DNA of 33,331 nt from JAEZKC01 sp046538945 (GCA_046538945.1 JBKHHW010000019.1:1-33331); one strand, 5' to 3'; numbered from the stretch's first letter, positions 1-8,678 are shown. Numbers and translations are program-made. Notes: generated by a model not told the origin, from the letters alone.

Positions 1-12
1 CGTAACGCACTT

Positions 13-948
13 TCATTTATGGAAATGAAGATTGTTCACCTTTATAAAACGACTTTCCCTATCAGTTATGATTTTAAGAAACAGTATGTTCTGAGGAAAT
101 CTCTTATACTTATGTAGGAGTTCATTAAGAGACGTGTTTTGATCCGTAATATCTGCTCTTGTTACTAAACGTCCGGATGCATCAAAGGCGTATACCTTCT
201 TAATATTGCGGAGATTTTTCTGGTCGTTTTTTTTATTTGATTTTCTGATGAACTCATCTTCACGAACATTATTTGTCATTATTGGAAACCTGTCACCTTC
301 CGCAATTGTGAATACAAGTTTAACATCTGATAACATATCAGTTGAATCGAACCAACCTCCTCCCTGATAGCCTCTTGGATAATTGTATGCCATAGTGTCA
401 GTTAATTGCATTTTGATAATTATGTTTCCCTTTAACCTTGCATACACTATAGAACTGTAACTATCAAGAAGAATAGATCCATGGAAATTTGTACTCCGAT
501 CATAGTGATCTTCGGAATAACAAATTCCTATACCAGATTTGTAGTATGAAAAAGGGGGACCCAATGAATCCATAGTATGAATCGAATCAGGAAAATTGAG
601 ACTCTGATTCCATATTGTATCAGATTTATTGTAATACTGGTTGTATTTATTTACAGTATCCATATCAGCTATGAATTTATGTCCCAGTTTTTCTATACCA
701 GACCCGGAAAAAATCAACATCGATCTGTGCGTTTGAAAGCTGCCGAGTGTAAGATCCATGAGAGTATCCCGTTTGATCGCGAGTTGATCATCAAAATTTA
801 TTGAATCTAAACCGAAATCATTTCTAATATGCGCTGTTCTGGAATCGATCCACAACTCACCATGAACAGGTAAACTCTTCAGATTTATTGTTGTATCACG
901 GGAAAAAGAAGAACAGCACAACAACCCAATAAAAAGCAAGTATTTCAT
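13..948 (-). CDS. Secreted protein of unknown function with sorting-type C-terminal tail
   Basis: The product is about 311 residues from the chosen ATG at 948. This start gives a classic Sec signal peptide (MKYLLFIGLLCCSSFSRD); the open frame runs 96 nt further upstream, but that extension has no signal-like N-terminus. A weak GGA lies about 9 nt upstream. The body has no catalytic motif I recognise and is rich in Ser, Asp and Tyr, as in surface beta-sandwich proteins. The last 60-70 residues contain VYAFDASGRLV and then FLKI...SRFIKVNN. This resembles the C-terminal sorting domains of secreted proteins in the Bacteroidota/Fibrobacterota group (type IX-like). I infer export and surface attachment; the function is unknown. 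No partner gene is adjacent. Confidence 0.6.
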   Translation of the reverse strand: MKYLLFIGLLCCSSFSRDTTINLKSLPVHGELWIDSRTAHIRNDFGLDSINFDDQLAIKRDTLMDLTLGSFQTHRSMLIFSGSGIEKLGHKFIADMDTVNKYNQYYNKSDTIWNQSLNFPDSIHTMDSLGPPFSYYKSGIGICYSEDHYDRSTNFHGSILLDSYSSIVYARLKGNIIIKMQLTDTMAYNYPRGYQGGGWFDSTDMLSDVKLVFTIAEGDRFPIMTNNVREDEFIRKSNKKNDQKNLRNIKKVYAFDASGRLVTRADITDQNTSLNELLHKYKRFPQNILFLKIITDRESRFIKVNNLHFHK

Positions 949-1678
949 TTTGTTTATCCGTCCAGAAAAATTTTCGTAACCCAGCACGCGCCATCTGATC
1001 ACAAAGCTCACTGATCTTACACAAAGGACTGCAAACACGGCCATGGTTTTTTTCGCGCTATTGATCTCTTTCCAAGATCTGAGCTCATCAAAACAAACTC
1101 GTTTATCTTAGACTTTTTGTGTAGTTATACCCTCTGCATAAATAAAATATATTGCATAGGGAGAACCCTGCAAATTACCAGAGCCCATTTTTTCCAGTTC
1201 TGAAGGTAGCTGACCTGCGGATTCCATTCATCCGCATCTCTATTCCTATACAGCACTCATTTCCAGGACCCGGCATAATCACATTGCCTGAAACATTGCC
1301 TCTCTGTGAAATCTAGTTTTTATATAGCTCCTTCTGGATTCGGAGGACTTGTTTTGGTCTAATAACCCCTTAATGAAAATCCCTCGACTAATGAACTATT
1401 CTTTCAGTGCTTAGAGTGATCGGAAATAACCCTTATCTTTTGTTCCCCTCTGCGTCTTCTGCATCTCTGTGTGAAATCATCCTCCCCCGGAATTTCCCGC
1501 ATCATCCACCACTCGAATCCGGAAGTTGGCACCTTACACTCTCAAAACCCTGAAACCAGAATGCTTCAGGCACACATATTGCAAAAAAGAATCAACCGGC
1601 GGCTGCCATCGCCGAAACGGTTCATTCCCGATTCCTTCATTCCCACAAATGCGAAACCTGTTATAAAGGAGAGAATAG
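949..1678. other. Gene-poor intergenic region with small hairpins
   Basis: I see no convincing gene here. Open frames in this stretch have neither ribosome-binding sites nor protein-like composition. It holds a bulged hairpin at 1152-1173 (TTGCA/TGCAA with GGG/CCC and an AGAA loop), a perfect 7-bp inverted repeat at 1216-1236 (TGCGGAT/ATCCGCA) and a ctctgcgt-like low-complexity segment at 1447-1477. The promoter of the downstream TPP enzyme should lie here, but I could not fix it. The last bases, AAAGGAG at 1664-1670, are that gene's ribosome-binding site. Confidence 0.5.
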
Positions 1679-3475
1679 ATGAGCTCCACCGCTTCAGATT
1701 TCCTCATCCAGCGCCTTTCAGAATGGGGTGTCACACGGGTCTACGGCTACCCCGGTGACGGGATAAACGGTATCATGGGAGCCCTGAGACGACAGGAGAA
1801 GGTATCCTTTTTTCAGGCTCGCCACGAGGAGATCGCCGCCTTCATGGCCTGCGCACACGCGAAATTCACCGGCGAAGTGGGGGTCTGCATGGCAACTTCG
1901 GGACCGGGCGCCATTCACCTTCTTAACGGCCTGTACGATGCCAAACTCGACCACCAGCCCGTCGTGGCCATAGTGGGCCAGCAGAAAACCATAGGGCTGG
2001 GAGGAGAATTCCAGCAGGAAGTGGATCTTATTTCGCTCTTCAAGGATGTAGCCAACACTTTTGTCAATATGGCCAGTTCTCCCGTCCAGATCAGGCATCT
2101 GGTCGACCGCGCCTTCCGCATCGCCAAATCGGAACGCACGGTTACCTGCATCATAATCCCTGCTGACGTGCAGGAACAAAAAGCAGTCCCCACTCCTCCG
2201 GATATACATGGGGTAACCATTACCGGTGTGGGATTCTCCCACGGTCAGATCATTCCCACTGATACCGACCTCAACCGGGCGGCGAAAGTTCTCAATCAGG
2301 CCAAAAAGGTGGCTGTCCTGATCGGGGCGGGTGCCGCGGATGCCTCTGATGAAGTAGAGGAAGTGGCCGACCTTCTGGGGGCGGGAGTCGCAAAAGCGCT
2401 TCTTGGAAAACCCATTCTCTCCGACCAGCTACCCTATGTAACCGGTTCCATAGGACTCCTGGGCACAAAACCCAGCTGGGACCTGATGATGCAATGCGAT
2501 GCGCTGTTCATGATCGGAAGCGGATTCCCCTATTCTGAATTTCTGCCCAAACCGGGACAGGCCAGAGGCGTGCAGATCGACATTCTCCCCAGGATGCTCA
2601 GCCTGCGCTATCCTATGGAAGTCAATCTTCACGGTGACAGTGCCCTGACCCTGCGCAAGCTGATTCCCATGCTCGACCGTAAATCCGACAGAAGCTGGCA
2701 GGAAAAGATCATGGCCGAAACAAGGGAGTGGTGGGGGGTTCTCGAGTCCCGGGCTTTTCACAAGTCAAACCCCGTAAATCCACAGCTTCTTTTCTGGGAA
2801 CTGTCAAAACGGCTGCCCCAGAACAGTATCCTGACCGCCGACTCCGGTTCCGCCGCCAACTGGTATGCGCGCGATGTGAAAATGCGTCCGGGTATGATGG
2901 CATCTTTATCGGGTGGGCTTGCCACTATGTGTCCGGGGGTACCCTATGCGCTTGCCGCCAAGGTCAACTATCCCGACCGGCCGGTAATCGCCCTGATGGG
3001 TGACGGGGCGATGCAGATGCTTGGAAATGCCGCTCTGATCGATATAAAACACCAGTATAAAAAATGGAAAGATCCCCGCCTGGCAGTTCTCGTACTTAAC
3101 AACGGCGATCTCAACCAGGTAACCTGGGAGCAGCGTGTTCTGTCCGGTGATCCCAAATACCCCGCATCCCAGGACCTGCCTTCATTTAACTACGCTCAAT
3201 ATGCCGACATGCTGGGTTTGGAGGGAATAGAGGTCACCAGGCCCGATCAGGTAGGACCGGCATGGGAACGTGCCCTTTCAGCGGACCGTCCGGTGATTAT
3301 TGACGCACACACCGATCCCGATGTTCCTCCTCTTCCGCCACACCTCTCCTACGAACAGGCGAAAGCATACGTATCCTCCATTGTGAAAGGCGACCCCGAT
3401 CTGATCGGCGTTCTGACCCAGTCCACAAAAGAGGTACTGAGCACACTTGTGGCACCGAAACAGGAAAAGAAATAG
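1679..3475 (+). CDS. Thiamine-pyrophosphate enzyme, pyruvate oxidase (PoxB)-like
   Basis: The product is a 598-residue member of the TPP superfamily that includes pyruvate oxidase/quinone dehydrogenase and acetolactate synthase. The N-terminal Pyr domain has YGYPGDGINGIMGAL and the catalytic Glu in ARHEEIAAFMA (near residue 50). The central domain follows at about 190-330. The C-terminal PP domain has the TPP/metal motif GDGAMQ (near 440), closed by LNN near 474. The sequence is closer to the PoxB/YdaP type than to acetolactate synthase, so decarboxylation of pyruvate or a related 2-oxo acid at the membrane is likely; substrate and electron acceptor are inferred. The start is fixed by AAAGGAG 8 nt upstream. 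It stands alone, with no small regulatory IlvN-type subunit next to it. Confidence 0.85.
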   Translation: MSSTASDFLIQRLSEWGVTRVYGYPGDGINGIMGALRRQEKVSFFQARHEEIAAFMACAHAKFTGEVGVCMATSGPGAIHLLNGLYDAKLDHQPVVAIVGQQKTIGLGGEFQQEVDLISLFKDVANTFVNMASSPVQIRHLVDRAFRIAKSERTVTCIIIPADVQEQKAVPTPPDIHGVTITGVGFSHGQIIPTDTDLNRAAKVLNQAKKVAVLIGAGAADASDEVEEVADLLGAGVAKALLGKPILSDQLPYVTGSIGLLGTKPSWDLMMQCDALFMIGSGFPYSEFLPKPGQARGVQIDILPRMLSLRYPMEVNLHGDSALTLRKLIPMLDRKSDRSWQEKIMAETREWWGVLESRAFHKSNPVNPQLLFWELSKRLPQNSILTADSGSAANWYARDVKMRPGMMASLSGGLATMCPGVPYALAAKVNYPDRPVIALMGDGAMQMLGNAALIDIKHQYKKWKDPRLAVLVLNNGDLNQVTWEQRVLSGDPKYPASQDLPSFNYAQYADMLGLEGIEVTRPDQVGPAWERALSADRPVIIDAHTDPDVPPLPPHLSYEQAKAYVSSIVKGDPDLIGVLTQSTKEVLSTLVAPKQEKK

Positions 3476-3549
3476 GGGTATGTACCAACACGACCCTCCG
3501 CGGCATTTTGAAAATTTCCATGATCATGTACTGATCAAAAAATTGCTCT

Positions 3550-4182
3550 TTATTTAGAATCTCGGTTTTTGTCAAACACTTTTCTTATAACATCCGATAT
3601 ATAACCCTCGTATTCTTCAGATGACAGACCCGGCTTCCGGGGAGTATCAGTCAATACTTTTTCCAGAACATCCAAGCCCTCGTTTATTACATTCCTGTGA
3701 TACTCGAGTTTTTCCAGACTACCTGTTTCCCAGTATTCCCCTTCATCAATCACTTCCAGATCATGAATATAATGCTCCTTCAGATATTTCAGTAACTTTA
3801 TGACCGCCACATGAATATTCGCGGGAGCAAATTGTGTTTTGATACAAACAAAAGTTTCTTCGGAATTCGTCTCTCCCTTCTGAAGCCTAAGAGCCCTGTA
3901 AGCGGGTGCATCCAGATTTCCATCGGAATCAAAATAGAAATCTACACATTCAGATGCCGGGTGCGGCTTGAACCCGATTCCCTTCAATCCCAGATTACCC
4001 CCGATCTTCAAACCGCCATCTTTTCTTTCCAAAGAGACCTCAACCGGTTCCGTCCAATCATCATTCAGCGTGTGATACTCCCATTTCATGATCTGACATA
4101 TATCCCTGATTTCATCCACCAGCCGGAGCAATGCATCCATATCTGTTAAGGTACCTTTGTAATAGACACTCACTCCCATCAT
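3550..4182 (-). CDS. Conserved-looking protein of unknown function (second gene of pair)
   Basis: The product has 210 residues and is soluble, with mixed alpha/beta composition and no signal peptide or membrane segment. I recognise no family. Visible features are an N-terminal YYKGTL strand followed by a helix, and a central G-rich segment (GGLKIGGNLGLKGIGF, about residues 75-90). A conserved-looking VDFYFDSDGNLDAP follows, then a helical, acidic C-terminus. Its ATG overlaps the TGA of the upstream gene (ATGA), with AGGAG 5 nt before the start, so the two are translationally coupled and probably act together. The function is unknown. Confidence 0.7.
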   Translation of the reverse strand: MMGVSVYYKGTLTDMDALLRLVDEIRDICQIMKWEYHTLNDDWTEPVEVSLERKDGGLKIGGNLGLKGIGFKPHPASECVDFYFDSDGNLDAPAYRALRLQKGETNSEETFVCIKTQFAPANIHVAVIKLLKYLKEHYIHDLEVIDEGEYWETGSLEKLEYHRNVINEGLDVLEKVLTDTPRKPGLSSEEYEGYISDVIRKVFDKNRDSK

Positions 4183-4718
4183 TCCGCTCCTGAAGAATCC
4201 ATTGAAAAAGAACTGTCATCGGCGTTTTTGATTTCCTGCCCCGATTCGCAGTAATCCAGCTGGAAACACTCCTCACATACTCCAGTACAGCCATCCAAAA
4301 CCCATGTAAACCCTTCAATGACCTCGGGACCAACAGTATCTTCCGTTATGTACTCAACCAGATGGTTATAAAGCAGGGAGGCGGGCAATTTGTGAGCGAA
4401 ACCGAATTCTACATTATGCTCCGAAAGAATCTTTTCTATATCGATTATCTTTTCCCTGATCTCGGTATCCGACATCGAATCGGCCGAGGGCAACTCATAA
4501 TCTGAAGGGAAGAGTGAACGAACCGGGATCATCTCTCCCTCGCAAGCTTTTTCATGCGCCAGTATGCTCTTGAGAAACTCATTTTCTATCTGAGGATCAC
4601 ATTCTTCAAATTTGGAACTCTTCAAGCCTCTGTCTTCGAGTTCCTTTTCCAATCTTGCATTCTCCTTCAGAAGATCCTTTCTCCTCTGTTCATCGTTAAT
4701 CCACTCATTGTTATCCAT
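4179..4718 (-). CDS. Acidic protein with C-terminal Cys cluster, unknown function
   Basis: The product has 179 residues. The first 35 are a charged, helical, probably coiled-coil segment (KDLLKENARLEKELEDRG). A C-terminal CTGVCEECFQLDYC segment (about residues 143-156) places four Cys in a CxxxCxxCxxxxxC arrangement that could bind a metal. There is no signal peptide. A strong AAAGGAG sits 8 nt before the ATG. It is the first gene of a coupled pair with the downstream 210-residue protein. An AT-rich stretch upstream (4740-4800) probably holds its promoter. I do not recognise the family. Confidence 0.65.
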   Translation of the reverse strand: MDNNEWINDEQRRKDLLKENARLEKELEDRGLKSSKFEECDPQIENEFLKSILAHEKACEGEMIPVRSLFPSDYELPSADSMSDTEIREKIIDIEKILSEHNVEFGFAHKLPASLLYNHLVEYITEDTVGPEVIEGFTWVLDGCTGVCEECFQLDYCESGQEIKNADDSSFSMDSSGAE

Positions 4719-4932
4719 ACCCTGACTCCTTTGAAGTTGAGATGGTTAGAATGTTTCAAACCGCGAGAGAAAAATGAAAATGAGAATAAGAAGGAAAGGG
4801 AAAATTGTACTTTGGAAAAGTCTGGGAAAAGATGAAGTACAATACTAGTATATATGATGGAAGCTGTGTTCTGGAAAGAGATTCTCAAATCAGGCGAATA
4901 CACCACAGTAACCAGAGCAAATCGAATCAGTA

Positions 4933-5166
4933 TCAATCCAGCCTGAATTTCACTTTATACACATACCTCACCCTGACTGCTTCCCCATCGATTCTGGGAG
5001 GTGGAAAACGCCATCTCTTGATCACTTTGGCTGTTTCAGTTCCGAAAGAGGGATGTCCGCTTACTCTTCTGACCAAAAACTTTTCAACTCGACCCTTCTC
5101 ACTGATTATAAGCTCCACATCCACAAAACCCTCTATGCCCGCACTGCGCGCGTTTGGTATGAACAC
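4933..5166 (-). CDS. TonB C-terminal-domain stub (probably truncated)
   Basis: This 77-residue frame is almost entirely a TonB/TolA C-terminal fold: ARSAGIEGFVDVELIISEKGRVEKF, then VSGHPSFGTETAKVIKRWRFPPPRIDGEAVRVRY. It lacks the transmembrane anchor and Pro-rich spacer of a full energy transducer. It also lacks the usual start of the domain (P-x-Y-P before the AR). Only a GTG can start it, and an in-frame TGA lies two codons upstream. The end of miaA is 55 bp away, so there is no room for the missing N-terminus. It is most likely the remnant of a TonB-family gene, or less likely a tiny stand-alone domain. Confidence 0.5.
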   Translation of the reverse strand: MFIPNARSAGIEGFVDVELIISEKGRVEKFLVRRVSGHPSFGTETAKVIKRWRFPPPRIDGEAVRVRYVYKVKFRLD

Positions 5167-5221
5167 TCTTCATTTGGAATAAGTGTGGGCTGTTCTCTGC
5201 GCTTTGAAAACTATGTTCCGA

Positions 5222-6136
5222 TCAGAAATCACCGTATTTCTCTATAACCGCCCACGCCTGATCCACAACCCCTCTCTCCACCTTGTAAATGGTAAGTCCC
5301 CGCCGCTCCATGCCCCGGAACCAGGTATCCTGACGCTTTGCCAAATGGAAGATATCCTGCTGAAGATCGCTTACCATCTGATCATAACAGACCTGTCCGT
5401 GCAGGTATCGGGCGACGTGCTTGTATTCCATTCCGAAGAGAGAAAACCGTTCCATAGAAATACCCGCGGTGAGAAGTCTCTGCACTTCATCTATCATTCC
5501 CCCCAAGAGCCGTTCTTCTAGACGCCGGCTGATCCGTTCCCGCAGAGCGCCTCTCTCCCACACAACATACAGAATGATCGGTCTGATGTCAGGATAATCC
5601 CCAGGGGATAATTCCTTATTCTCAATTCCCGACCGGACAATCTCTAATGCGCGCACGATTCTCTTTTTTGTGCTCCGGTCGGTTCTTTCGAACATTTCGC
5701 GACTTTCGTTTAAAAGCATCGATTCAAGCGTCTCCCTGGTTTCCTTCATAAGCTCCTTTCGCAGTGCCACATTTTCCGGAACCGGGGAAATCCGGTAGTG
5801 CTTCAGCACCGCCTCCAGGTAAAGCCCGCTTCCTCCCGCGGCAACGGGAATTCTTCTGCGCCCGCGAACCGCCCGATATGCATCATAAAAAGCTTTCTGA
5901 TAATCATAGAGGGTGAAAATGTCCGCGGGTTCGGCTATATCGATCAAATGATAAGGAATCTCAATGCCGTTTATATTGTATTCGTGCAGATCCTTACCGG
6001 TTCCGATGTCCATTCCACGGTACACCTGACGCGAGTCGACCGAAAGAATCTCTCCATCAAGCCGGGATGCAAGCTCCACTGCGAGCCTGGTTTTTCCCGA
6101 AGCGGTTGGACCACATACCACAATACAGTTATTCAT
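5222..6136 (-). CDS. miaA: tRNA dimethylallyltransferase
   Basis: The enzyme transfers a dimethylallyl group from DMAPP to N6 of A37 in tRNAs reading UNN codons. At about 304 residues it matches the family length. Diagnostic motifs are the P-loop GPTASGKT near the N-terminus, then DSRQVYRGMDIGTGK, GGSGLYLEAVL and the C-terminal RQDTWFRGM segment. The ATG at 6136 is preferred over the TTG one codon earlier because GGAG lies 8 nt upstream of it. It is followed by the TonB stub and is divergent from the secreted protein at 6420. hfq and mutL, common neighbours elsewhere, are absent. Confidence 0.97.
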   Translation of the reverse strand: MNNCIVVCGPTASGKTRLAVELASRLDGEILSVDSRQVYRGMDIGTGKDLHEYNINGIEIPYHLIDIAEPADIFTLYDYQKAFYDAYRAVRGRRRIPVAAGGSGLYLEAVLKHYRISPVPENVALRKELMKETRETLESMLLNESREMFERTDRSTKKRIVRALEIVRSGIENKELSPGDYPDIRPIILYVVWERGALRERISRRLEERLLGGMIDEVQRLLTAGISMERFSLFGMEYKHVARYLHGQVCYDQMVSDLQQDIFHLAKRQDTWFRGMERRGLTIYKVERGVVDQAWAVIEKYGDF

Positions 6137-6326
6137 CAATAAGGCTCCGCTGGTTCTGAACAGACAGAAAAATAGCAGATAACGACTGAATCACAAAATA
6201 ATGAGTACGGATATGCAATGCAGACAGGTAGGTACCCAGATTAACGGTATATCTGGCAGAAAACAGACGGAAAACCCACCGATTACCCCCTGTAGACAGC
6301 TCTAAAGTGTGGCTTTCACGTCTCTA

Positions 6327-6355
6327 TTGCACTCATACCTGCAATACTATATAAT
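6327..6355 (+). promoter_or_regulatory. Sigma70-type promoter for the 6420 gene
   Basis: TTGCAC (6327-6332) and TATAAT (6350-6355) are separated by 17 nt. The expected transcript start near 6362 leaves a 58-nt leader before the ATG at 6420. The same -35 form recurs before rex and in related form before the HTH gene. Confidence 0.6.
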
Positions 6356-6419
6356 AGCAGAAGATACACAAACAAACAGGTAGACGCCCGGCACATTCAC
6401 ATACCAGAAAGCCATCAAT

Positions 6420-7127
6420 ATGACCAGTGGATCATGTTGCAGAATTAATTACCTGCTCTATACTATAAGCATAAGCCTACTTGCTGCTGTGTTCTGCGTT
6501 ATCCCGGAAAGCGTCGAATCCGATTCACAGTCCATCACCCGAATCGGAAACGATACAATACCCCCCTACGGGCAACTTGTCTTCACCTTTTCCCGACCTT
6601 TGGAAGAAGATCAGATTCCCTGTTTGGAATTCAGCCCCCACTTCTTCTCCTTTTCCTACCGGCTGAATAGAACATCTGATACTCTCCTTCTCTCTTTATC
6701 CGATAATCTGGATGGAAACATCCGTTATTCTGTCCGGCCCTGCAACCACTTCCTGTCTTCTTCGGAAAAATCCTCCTCTTGGACATTCCACACATTTCCT
6801 TCCGAAAAGGAACCTAACGACACCCGGTCTGTAAGTGATACACTCCGGACAGAAACCATTTACGGTAATCTTTCCCGATCTGATGATATCGACCTTTTCT
6901 TCATTCCCGATACCACGGTAAAGGTGTTTTATCTGTATACATATGATGGTGCCTTGTGCGACGCAGTAATAGTGGATGCAGAAGGGAATGCAGTGCCGCC
7001 GGCAGCGGGAAAAAATGAAAATTCTTATGTTGTTCCCGAAGAGACCCTGAAGCCTGTCCACATCAAAGTCAGTACATCTTATTCATCAAGTGATGGATAT
7101 TACCAAATCAGGCTAGGGAATCTGTAG
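6420..7127 (+). CDS. Secreted Ig-like/PPC-like protein of unknown function
   Basis: The product has 235 residues. Residues 10-32 form a hydrophobic signal or membrane segment. Residues 38-125 resemble a bacterial Ig-like (Big_5/SbsA-like) domain: ITRIGNDTIPPYGQLVFTFSRPL, ending in WTFHTF. The rest starts with EPNDTRSVSDTL and has YGNLSRSDDIDLFFI, the usual opening of pre-peptidase C-terminal (PPC) beta domains in exported proteins. It is therefore an exported beta-sandwich protein without a visible catalytic domain. The ribosome-binding site is weak. A decayed TPR gene starts 2 nt after its stop codon, so the pair was probably once an operon. Confidence 0.7.
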   Translation: MTSGSCCRINYLLYTISISLLAAVFCVIPESVESDSQSITRIGNDTIPPYGQLVFTFSRPLEEDQIPCLEFSPHFFSFSYRLNRTSDTLLLSLSDNLDGNIRYSVRPCNHFLSSSEKSSSWTFHTFPSEKEPNDTRSVSDTLRTETIYGNLSRSDDIDLFFIPDTTVKVFYLYTYDGALCDAVIVDAEGNAVPPAAGKNENSYVVPEETLKPVHIKVSTSYSSSDGYYQIRLGNL

Positions 7128-7128
7128 A

Positions 7129-7476
7129 ATGGATTTCATAAGGTTCCTCTCTTCCATTGAGCCTGGGACTCCTTCACAGAATGAAATCCGGACCACTTTT
7201 GAATACCAGTGGTATTCGCTTGACCCGGCAGAATACAAGAAAACACCAGCCTCACTCACTCCCAAGCTTGAAAACCTATAGGCAGAAAATGTTCTGTTAT
7301 ATCAAAAAGGAAATTACAACAAATCCGTCGAACTGCTTTCGGCTCTGGTCCAAAAACAACCCCCCCCGCCTCATGGCCAGGTACAATCTGGGGCTTATAG
7401 TTTGAAAAACCTTGATCATACCCGGGCCAAAGACTTTTTCGGCATTTTCTGCAGCCTGAACCCACAACGCTGGTGA
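7129..7476 (+). pseudogene. Decayed TPR-repeat protein gene
   Basis: Reading from the ATG at 7129 gives 50 codons (MDFIRFLSSIEPGTP...) and then an in-frame TAG at 7279-7281. The frame resumes as AENVLLYQKGNYNKSVELLS, a clear tetratricopeptide-repeat half, up to a run of eight C (7360-7367). After the run the TPR-like reading (RLMARYNLGLI) is in another frame, and it returns to the first frame near 7395 (SLKNLDHTRAKDFF), stopping at 7476. One nonsense and at least two frame changes make this a pseudogene of the secreted protein's operon partner. The C run could hide a sequencing error; the TAG could not be explained that way. Confidence 0.6.
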
Positions 7477-7506
7477 GCCAGAGTAGCACGGAACCATTTA
7501 CGGAAC

Positions 7507-8379
7507 CTATGATTTCTCTTCTCCTTCCCCCGGCAACCATTCCGACTGATGATCCAGGGCAAACTGCTCGAAAGTGATCGGAGAACGACCTATCACCTGG
7601 GAAAGATCAGGCGAAATGTCCTCAGACCATCCGTGCCGAGCAATTTCATACAGACCGATCATCAGCTCCGTGGATGCGTCATCCCAACCACTCTCCTTCA
7701 AAATATCCCATAACTCATTGTGGCTGACAGGAATATATGTGATCTTCCTCCCTGTCACCTTGGACAGTATTTCCGCAATCCGATAGTGATCAAGAGCCTG
7801 CGCACCGGTGATAGTATAGATGCGGTTTCTATGTTTTTCATCCAAAACAGACTCCAGCGCCGCAGCCGCTACGTCCCTTACGTCAACGAAGCTTATGCTT
7901 GCATCTCCTGCGGGTAAATAGATCGAATGACTGTTTCTGATTCCCGGAAGAGCAATGTTTTTAAAATGCTGCATATAAAGATTGGGGCGCAGAAGCGTAT
8001 AGTCGATTCCACAATTCTGAATGCATTTCTCCACCACCATAAGTGGAGAGTCCGTTCCCTGACCGATACTTCCCAACCCCACAATGTGCTCCACCTGCTC
8101 ATCTCTTGCCGCATTCATGAAGGGCAGGAATAGATCATCCATTCGGGGAGACATGACCGGCAGACCCAGAAAAACGCTTTTTACCCCCTTCAATGCCTTG
8201 CGGCAGGATTCAAGATCCGCATAATCCAGACTCACAACCGGACACTCATAACTGAGCACCTGGGCCTCAAGAGAATAATGCACCGCGATTCTCACACAGT
8301 AGCCCCGGTTTCTCAGTCCGCGTACAATCTCCTGTTCGAGCATCCCTGTCGGTTCGGTCACCAGTATAGTTCTGTTCAT
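7507..8379 (-). CDS. NmrA-like NAD(P)-binding protein with altered nucleotide motif
   Basis: This 290-residue protein follows the atypical short-chain dehydrogenase/NmrA pattern. It begins with an N-terminal beta-alpha-beta (RTILVTEPTGMLEQEIVRGLRNRGY), and FVDVRDVAAAALESVL and YTITGAQALDHYRIAEIL are typical of the family. NmrA-like proteins bind NAD(P) either as redox sensors or as oxidoreductases on small ketones or quinones. The usual TGATGxxG loop reads TEPTGMLE, so the first and last glycines are missing, which may weaken dinucleotide binding. The start at 8379 is well supported by AGGAGG 7 nt upstream. It stands alone, convergent with the decayed TPR gene. Confidence 0.75.
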   Translation of the reverse strand: MNRTILVTEPTGMLEQEIVRGLRNRGYCVRIAVHYSLEAQVLSYECPVVSLDYADLESCRKALKGVKSVFLGLPVMSPRMDDLFLPFMNAARDEQVEHIVGLGSIGQGTDSPLMVVEKCIQNCGIDYTLLRPNLYMQHFKNIALPGIRNSHSIYLPAGDASISFVDVRDVAAAALESVLDEKHRNRIYTITGAQALDHYRIAEILSKVTGRKITYIPVSHNELWDILKESGWDDASTELMIGLYEIARHGWSEDISPDLSQVIGRSPITFEQFALDHQSEWLPGEGEEKS

Positions 8380-8388
8380 AAGTACCCT

Positions 8389-8406
8389 CCTCTGTCGGAT
8401 CAGAGG
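8389..8406. repeat. Hairpin over the ribosome-binding site of the NmrA-like gene
   Basis: CCTCTG (8389-8394) and CAGAGG (8401-8406) form a perfect 6-bp stem with a 6-nt loop. On the minus strand the downstream arm contains part of the AGGAGG ribosome-binding site. It could modulate translation or be chance. Confidence 0.3.
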
Positions 8407-8478
8407 TACAGAGTTATTATTACTATATATACTACGAGTTGAGGGGGGTGGATATGAAAAGTATCCGCCGGAACTGAG

Positions 8479-8599
8479 CCGGGGCGACAGGTCCAGTAAT
8501 ACCGCTGCCCAAAACTACCGACCTAAAAATCAACCACTTAGCCCACCCCGGAGGTGAATTACTGCCGATTCAATGATTCACCCCGGAGGTAAATCTGGA
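8479..8599. repeat. 121-bp direct repeat, copy 1
   Basis: This copy is identical over 121 bp to 8679-8799. It contains CACCCCGGAGGT twice (8544-8555 and 8579-8590, 35 bp apart), resembling multiple protein-binding sites at a transposon end. No transposase gene is nearby. It lies between the divergent starts of the NmrA-like and DUF362 genes. Confidence 0.9.
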
Positions 8600-8678
8600 C
8601 TCCGTCGAAGCGTTAGATGCCCGATACGCTACGACTCTGCATGAACGTTCGATTCCCGGAGCCAGAGGCCCGAAATCA

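Noticed and set aside
1471..1758. Open frame of 95 codons overlapping the start of the TPP enzyme
   Set aside because: It has no ribosome-binding site, Pro/His/Arg-rich random-like composition, and overlaps the well-supported start at 1679.
1718..2242. 174-codon antisense frame inside the TPP enzyme gene
   Set aside because: It is a shadow of a GC-rich real gene without motifs or ribosome-binding site.
3520..3545. TGATCA pair followed by A run after the TPP enzyme as terminator
   Set aside because: The stem is only 6 bp of a self-palindrome, and the run is A, not T, in the direction of the gene.
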